A DNA stretch of 64,000 nt from Papilionanthe hookeriana x Papilionanthe teres (lineage: Eukaryota > Streptophyta > Magnoliopsida > Asparagales > Orchidaceae). The translations under genes and the position numbers were made by a program. The stretch lies in contig CM040421.1 of NCBI GenBank assembly GCA_022702705.1, positions 4,092,001 to 4,156,000 on the forward strand, written 5' to 3'. Positions 58,582 to 64,000 of this stretch are shown piece after piece. Position 1 is the stretch's first letter. Every line of letters starts with the position of its first letter. The notes beneath the pieces were generated by a model. It worked only from the letters and a program-made list of their open reading frames with translations. It was not told the DNA's origin and made no database searches.

Positions 58582-59848
58582 AAGAACGACTGTTCTCGGC
58601 TAGAGGTGTTTTCGGCTGGAATCAAGAAGAAGGGATTACAAGAACTTTGGCGATCAAGAACCGCAGCAAGGAGGAAGTGGAGCTCGGCACCTGCAGAGGA
58701 GATTTCGGTCTCAGATTTTCTTCGGCTACAAGAATCAGCACTGCAATTCTTTCCCAACTTTTTTCATTCCAGCCATTTCAGCCATAAGAGAATCTGATTT
58801 TTCTGTCTGGCTAGAAAGCTGAAACTATTCAGCTGCCAAGGGGAGTTCGGGCATACTGCAGAAAGGGCATTCTCCACTGCTGCCTTCATTCGGCTTCCAG
58901 GCTCTTGGAAGTGATGCATCACAGGAATTCGGTAATTCCTGCAGGCATCATTCGGCAATTCCAGGTTCTTGTGCAGGAAGGAATTCAGCTTGCAGGTTCT
59001 TGATCTGGCAGTAGGAATTCGTGATGTTTGGTTGCCCAGAATCTTTCGTCAGTCCTTGAAGAGGGGTTCGACACTTCTTCTCGAACCATACAGGAGGCGG
59101 TCTTCGGCCTCCAGACCGAAGGGAGCAGCTGTTTTTTCGCAGGGAGGGAGCAGCTGTTTTTCGCAGGAAGGGAGCGACGAGCTATTCGGCTTCCTTCCCC
59201 TCCACGACGACCTTGGAGTTGAAGCACCGCAAGAATTCGGCAACCCTGCAGGGAGGATTCTACTGTTCTGCAACATCTCGAGGTTCTTGTTCCCAACACA
59301 AGAAGGTGTTCGTCACTGCATCAACAAGTATTCGGCTCTGGCAGCAAGGGAATTTTTGCTTGCCGTGGTGATCTTGCCCTCTTCTTTGGCTGTCAAGAAT
59401 AAGGGAGACTCCAGCAACAGTGAAGTTCGGTCGCCCGAGAATCCTCTCCTTCGGCTATACAGAGTCTGCGCGATAGGAACTCGGCAATTCGGCGACAATC
59501 TCGCGGCAATCTCGCGGCAATCTCGCGGCAATCCGAGCGACAGCTCGCGGCAATCCAGCCGACAATCCTGCGGCAATCCTGCGGCAATCCTGCGGCAGTC
59601 TGCGGAAGGAACTCGGCAATCCTGCGGCAATCCTGCAGGGAGGAACTCGGTACTTACGCGGGAGGAACTCGGCACTCCGGATTCTTGGAAGTGCGGCTGC
59701 GAGTCATTCGGCTACCACAAGGAATTCGACGGAACTTGATCGGTGGACTTCACTGGTCATTCCAAGGTTTCGTTTCCGGAGAAGTGCGACGGATTTTGCA
59801 ATCTAGTTATTCGCTTTTCCCATTTACGGAAGTTCACGGGAGTTTCAG
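58582..59848 (+). other. Untranslated leader of the copia element with GC-rich minisatellite
   Basis: About 1.27 kb between the primer site and gag, rich in 'ttcgg', 'gaattc' and 'gcagc' phrases. At 59490-59640 is an 11-bp minisatellite (CTCGCGGCAAT and TCCTGCGGCAA variants). Long open frames cross it in several phases (up to 256 codons) but show no recognisable domain and are low-complexity, so I treat it as leader. Confidence 0.6.
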
Positions 59849-60456
59849 TTGAAAGATCTTAGTGTGAAAAGCTGCTTGGCGGAACAATGGGTTCACGCTA
59901 AATTTGATATCGAGAAATTCACGGGGAAAAATGACTTCGGCTTGTGGAGAGTGAAGATGAAGGCTCTGCTTGGTTCGGCGAGGCGTTGCGAAGCCTCCGC
60001 AAGGCTCGGCGACATTGCCGACCGACCTGACCGAGAAGGAGAAGAACGTCATCCTGGACAGGGCTCACAGTCTGATAATTCCGAGTTTGGGCGACAAAGT
60101 ATCGAGGAGGTGTCGAGGGAGACAACCGCACAATCACTCCAGGCTAAACTCGAGGTACTTTATATGACTAAATCTTTGCTAACGTACTTTTTCGACGCCG
60201 CCTATACTCATTCAAAATGCACGAGGACAAGTCCGTTTCGGAGCAGATTGACGAGTTCAACAAGATAATAGATGATCTCGAGAACATCGATGTCAAGATG
60301 GATGACGAGGATAAAGCGTTACTGTCGTTAAACTCTATTCCTAAGAGCTACGAGCATTTCGAGGATGCGATGCTCTATGGTAGAGTACGGACTATTACCT
60401 TGGAAGAGGTTCAATCTCCGATCGAGCCGAGGAACTCCGGAAGAAGCACGACATGA
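59849..60456 (+). pseudogene. copia gag, frameshifted
   Basis: Starts in one frame with FDIEKFTGKNDFGLWRVKM, the gag N-terminus of Tnt1-like elements. A scrambled GC-rich stretch follows (about 59970-60030). The frame changes near 60215, then continues with EQIDEFNKIIDDLENIDVKM and LNSIPKSYEHFEDAML, the UBN2-type gag domain. At least two frameshifts are needed to align it, so no intact capsid protein is made. Confidence 0.8.
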
Positions 60457-60842
60457 AAGAAGAGGCCGGTGGAGACGGTCCGACGGTTAGAGGAAGACCG
60501 AAGCAGAAAAGTTCCAAAGCGATCGAACGGATCAAAATCCGGAAAGAAGAGCGAAGTCGGTCTTCCAAGAGATCTAGCAAGTGTTACACGCTCACGAAGA
60601 AGGTCACTTCGGAGAAGCTGTCCGAGATAGAAGAAAAACTTTCGGGAGAAGCCCAAAGATTCGGAGAAGCAAGTGTAGCCTCGGATGGCTATGACTCGAC
60701 AGAAGCTTTGGTGATATCCGAATCGGAATCCAGAAGCGAGTGGATCCTCGACTGCGGGTGCTCCTTCCACATGTGCCCTCACAAAGATTGGTTCGAGACA
60801 TCGCAACTTGCAAACGGCGGGTCCGTACTCACTTGGAGATAA
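60457..60842 (+). pseudogene. copia nucleocapsid/protease relic
   Basis: Begins in the linker after gag. A remnant of the zinc knuckle is visible as KCY then, in another frame, HEEGHF (about 60577-60620), so the CCHC box is broken. Protease follows with SEWILDCGCSFHMCPHKDWF. The catalytic triplet reads Asp-Cys-Gly where Asp-Ser/Thr-Gly is expected. A stop at 60840 ends the frame early. Confidence 0.8.
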
Positions 60843-61099
60843 TAAAGCTTGCGAGGTACTTGGCGGTGGAACGGTCGAATAAAGATGTTCGATGGAGTCG
60901 AGCGGATACTTCAACACGTCGAGTATATTCCCGAGCTCAAAAGAAATCGATCTCTTTAGGTACTGCGGAGTCAAGCTGATACACGTTCAGGCGGAAAATG
61001 GTTGCATCGGAGTAGTCGAAAGGTTCTCTCATCATCATGAAAGGGGTCGAAAGAATGGGTTGTATTCTCTAATCGGAAGAACCGTCATCGGCAACTACT

Positions 61100-62094
61100 C
61101 AAATGCGGTTCAATCGAGACGGACGAGACCGGATTATAGGCATATGAGGCCGGGGCATGTAAGTGAAAGAGGCTTACAAGAGCGTCAGCGGAACTTGTTA
61201 TGCGGAGATCGAGTCAACGAATTGGGATCACGTGAACGAGTGTGTACTTGGGAAGGCTACTGGGGTGAAATTCTACCGGAATCACACATCGAAGAAGCCA
61301 CTCGATTACGTACACGGCTGATTTGTGGGGACCAGCCGGGACTCGGACTCATGGAGGAGGCGGATACTTCATGTCCATTATCGACGACTACACCAGGAAG
61401 GTATGGGTCTTCATCCTTAAAACTAAAGATGAAGCTTTTCAGCGTTTCAGGGACTGGTTAACTCTCACCGAAAACAAGACAGGAGCAAAACTGAAGCATT
61501 TGAGAACTGATAATGGTCTAGAGTATTGTTCAGAACAGTATGAAGTAGCAGTGAAAGAACGGTATTACAAGACACAAGACAATCCGAATACTCCTCGACA
61601 GAATGGCCTGAGTCGAGAGGATGAACGGGACTCTCCTGAGAGAGTGAGATGTATGCTTCGAATGCGGGTCACCAAAAGTTTACGGGGCGAAGCGTGTCAA
61701 TCGCTCGCCACCTTATCAACGGATGTCCATCGACGACTATCGATATGAAGACTCTCTGGAGATGTGATACGGGAAACCGAGTAACTACGATAACTTGAAA
61801 GTTTTTGGATGTATTGCTTACGCTCATGTCGGACGGGATAGGTCTGACAGAAGAGCTTCGAGTGCATTTTCATTGGATATCCACACTGGAACTAAGGGTT
61901 ACAAACTTTGGTGTCTCAGATCAACAAAAATGCATCATCGGCGAGACGTGACTTTTGACGAATCCAAAATGGCAAATTTGCAAAGCTACGTTACCAAAAA
62001 CAGGTCGCTAAGGAGGGTTCTTCAATCGAGGTGGAGGCTGCAACAACTACGGACTTTGATCGATCGAAGGATCTGTCGTGAACAATCGGGATGA
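61100..62094 (+). pseudogene. copia integrase relic
   Basis: The core is recognisable from FMSIIDDYTRKVWVF (about 61370), with the first catalytic Asp, to LRTDNGLEYCSEQ (about 61500), with the second. PRQNGLSRED (about 61600) corresponds to the region of the catalytic Glu. A frameshift leads to MKVFGCIAYAHV and YKLWCLRSTKM (61795-61930), the conserved C-terminal part. The N-terminal zinc-binding part (about 61100-61300) is present only in pieces and several frames. Confidence 0.8.
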
Positions 62095-62299
62095 AGTGAC
62101 CGAGAACCGAAGAAGAGACGAGCCGGAAAACGGATCGGATGATTACAGGTCGACAAGAGACGAGACAGAAGAATTATCGACCGCCGAGAGATACTGGTCG
62201 TGCGGATATGATCTTCTACGCCTCGAGTGTTCTTGAAGAAATAGAAGAAAGCTCGAACCAAACAACTATAAGGAAGCCTTAAAGAGCGAGGAAAGAAAT

Positions 62300-62975
62300 C
62301 GGATGGGTTGACGCCATGAATGAGGAAATGGCCTTCTCGATGAAGAACAAGACTTGGGAACTTGTGGATCGACCAACAAACAAACGTGTAGTTGGTTGCG
62401 AGTGGACCTTTAAGAAAAAGGAAGGCACACTGGGTATTGAAAAGATCGAATACAAAGCGGACTAGTTGCGAAGGGATTCACTCGGGTAGAAGGAATTGAC
62501 TTCAACGAAATTTTCTCACTCGTGGTAAAGCATTGCTCCATTAGGATGGTTTTAGCATTAGCGGTTCAATTCAATTTGGAATTAGAGCGGCTAGATGTTA
62601 AAGCTGCGTTCCTACATGGAGAGCTTGAAGAAACCATCTACATGAATCGACAGGATGAGTACAGATACATCGGAGAATAAGGACAAGGTTTGCTCATTGA
62701 AGAAAGCTTTAGTACGGATTAAAACAAAGCCCTAGACAATGGTACAAACGATTTGATGAATTTATGTCGAAAATCGACTTTGTCGAAGACAGCTACGACG
62801 ATTGTGTATATATGAAGTGTGCGGAGACAAATGAAATAAGTACGTACTTGCTCTTATATGTAGATGATATGTTAAGTAGCAAGCGTAAGCAGGGAGGAAG
62901 TCCGAGAAGATCAAAGGTATGCTTAATTCGAATTCGATATGAAAGACCTAGGACTCGCTTACAAAGATCCTAGGA
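62300..62975 (+). pseudogene. copia reverse transcriptase relic
   Basis: Conserved blocks appear in order: WVDAMNEEM (62304), NKTWELVDRP and GCEWTFKKKEG (about 62350-62425), FTRVEGIDFNEIFSLV (about 62480), LERLDVKAAFLHGELEE (about 62590), and the active site LLYVDDML with YVDD at 62857-62868. At least three stops or frameshifts separate them. Confidence 0.85.
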
Positions 62976-63660
62976 ATGGAGATCAAGAGGGACGAGAAAA
63001 GGGCGGCATTATTCTTATCTCGAAGTCTTATATTCGAAAGTTCGGCAGGTTCAATATGCACAAGTGCAAAGCAGGTTGCAACACCGATTGATCGAGCATT
63101 TCAAATTATCGAACTCTCAAGCACCCGAGGTCGAAGCGCAGAAGGAATACATGGAGTGTGTCCCTATGCCGGTGGGGTCGGTAAGCATCATGTACGGTAT
63201 GGTGTGCGGCGAGACCGGATCTAGCCTACGCCGTCGGTGTTGTTAGCGGATTCATGGCCAATCCGGTGCGGACTCACCTGGGAAGCTGCGAGTGGATTCC
63301 GAGATACTTAAGAAGTACTACGGACTTGGGGCTACTCTTTAAAAGACGAGAAGGCAACGAAGAAAAGCTTGTTGGTTACGTGGATTCCGATTATGCTCGG
63401 AAGCATCGACACCGGAAATCACCGACCGGATTCATCTTCACTGTCTTCGGCATCGTCGTCGGTTGGAAGTCAAATCTTCAATCCGTCGTAGCTCTCTCAA
63501 CTACGTGAACGGCGAGTACATCGCCGTGATCGAAGCAATCAAGGAAGCCATGTGGCTAAAAGGCATGGCCGAAGAGCTCTGGATACCTCAAAGTGGTTCA
63601 TCGTGTTCTGCGACAATCGAGTACTATTCATCTCACTGGGAATCGAGTTTTTCATGAAAG
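62976..63660 (+). pseudogene. copia RNase H relic
   Basis: LVGYVDSDYA (about 63370) with RKSPTGFIFTVFG and VALSTT (to 63508) in one frame, then EYIAVIEAIKEAMWLKGMAEELW in another (63510-63590). These are the typical copia RNase H motifs. The upstream connection (62976-63250) is in several frames. Confidence 0.8.
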
Positions 63661-63893
63661 GTCCAAGCACATTGATGTGAAGCTTCATTTTGTGAGGGAC
63701 GTCGTCGCCAAGCGCTCATAGTGGTGGAGAAGATACCTCATCGAAGAGAATCCTGTCGACATGCTCACTAGGCGCTATCTATCGCTAAGTTCAAACATTG
63801 TTTGGACTTAGTGAACTTTACCACGTGGCTGAGGGCTCCTCCGAGGTAGCGTGGAGGAATCATCTTTTTTTTTTCGGAACTTTGAAATTGAGA

Positions 63894-63908
63894 GTCAAGG
63901 TGGAGAAT
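63894..63908 (+). other. Polypurine tract of the copia element
   Basis: The purine-rich 'caaggtggagaat' directly precedes the TG of the 3' LTR, the expected place for plus-strand priming. Confidence 0.6.
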
Positions 63909-64000
63909 TGTTACTTATGACTCTCAATTGGCTAAGGGGAGTATTCTTGTATTTTGTCCACCCTTGTGCCTCCTTCTTTCACCTTATGTTATATATAGGG
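63909..64000 (+). repeat. 3' LTR of the copia element, first 92 bp
   Basis: Repeats 58145 onward (TGTTACTTATGACTC...). Differences from the 5' LTR are two short homopolymer length changes and one substitution. Cut by the window end. Confidence 0.9.

Larger units (their letters stand above)
58145..64000 (+). mobile_element. Tnt1-like Ty1/copia element in intron 13, right end cut by window
   Basis: A 419-bp 5' LTR, primer-binding region, 1.25-kb leader, gag and pol relics in the copia order (protease, integrase, reverse transcriptase, RNase H), polypurine tract and the first 92 bp of the 3' LTR. The full length would be about 6.2 kb. It lies in the same orientation as the host gene, 91 bp after exon 13. 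The visible part of the two LTRs differs only by short homopolymer length changes and one substitution, which points to a young insertion, but the coding part is in many frames. The TSD cannot be checked. Confidence 0.9.

Noticed and set aside
58969..59739. 256-codon open frame in the copia leader
   Set aside because: No domain, low-complexity repeats, several overlapping frames equally open, and the position between primer site and gag is normally untranslated.
1..64000. CRISPR array or bacterial operon
   Set aside because: The tandem arrays have no unique spacers between conserved short repeats and lie in a plant retrotransposon. No prokaryotic gene is present.

Overview
This is a 64-kb piece of a flowering-plant nuclear chromosome. 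It is AT-rich, has U2-type introns, and carries Ty3/gypsy (Athila and chromovirus-like), Ty1/copia, hAT-like, CACTA and tRNA-derived SINE sequences. One host gene is recognisable, a glycoside hydrolase family 51 alpha-L-arabinofuranosidase. The species cannot be fixed from the sequence.

Region 1 (1-42.5 kb) is a nest of mobile elements. At 1-3310, minus strand, lies the 5' part of an Athila-type element: broken gag, a decayed tRNA-Asp primer-binding site and a 1.76-kb LTR. From 3.4 to 39 kb most of the DNA belongs to one family of very long LTR-like units. Each unit starts TGTTGACCTCATTTT and ends CA, and each complete unit has a 5-bp target duplication. Three are complete. An outer unit (3470-17653, TSD GTGTG) is split by a sister unit (8972-16408, TSD ACGGG/ATGAG). 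A third, on the minus strand (23072-32134, TSD GACCC), sits inside a second Athila LTR, which itself interrupts a dead chromovirus-like integrase. Net lengths are about 6.7, 7.4 and 9.1 kb. I see no internal coding domain in any of them, so the simplest reading is solo LTRs of a retrotransposon with unusually long LTRs. The copies share a TATA box 1.6-2.7 kb from the start, a GC-rich island 350-600 bp after it, and, where the 3' part survives, a 22-nt hairpin 290-450 nt before the 3' end. Paired positions of that hairpin differ between copies while pairing is kept.

The 9.1-kb unit contains about 6.5 kb of tandem arrays with different periods (54, 126, 82, 75, 130 and 80 bp). All are built of short inverted repeats with 5-10-nt loops. 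The 80-bp array lies upstream of the TATA box and carries about six TTGAC (W-box) cores per unit over roughly 23 units. The other five arrays lie downstream of it, in the presumed transcribed part.

Region 2 (40-43.6 kb) holds an inverted duplication of what looks like a gene fragment, a hAT-like element with a CACTA end inside it, two long (AT)n tracts and a SINE.

Region 3 (43.8-58.1 kb) is the arabinofuranosidase gene on the plus strand. Thirteen coding exons give 497 complete codons, including both catalytic glutamates. Introns contain small inverted-repeat transposons and a captured gene fragment; intron 9 seems to use a GC donor. In intron 13 a Tnt1-like Ty1/copia element (58145 to past the window end) has inserted in the same orientation. 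Its LTRs are nearly identical where they can be compared, but its reading frames are heavily broken. The remaining exons must lie beyond the window.
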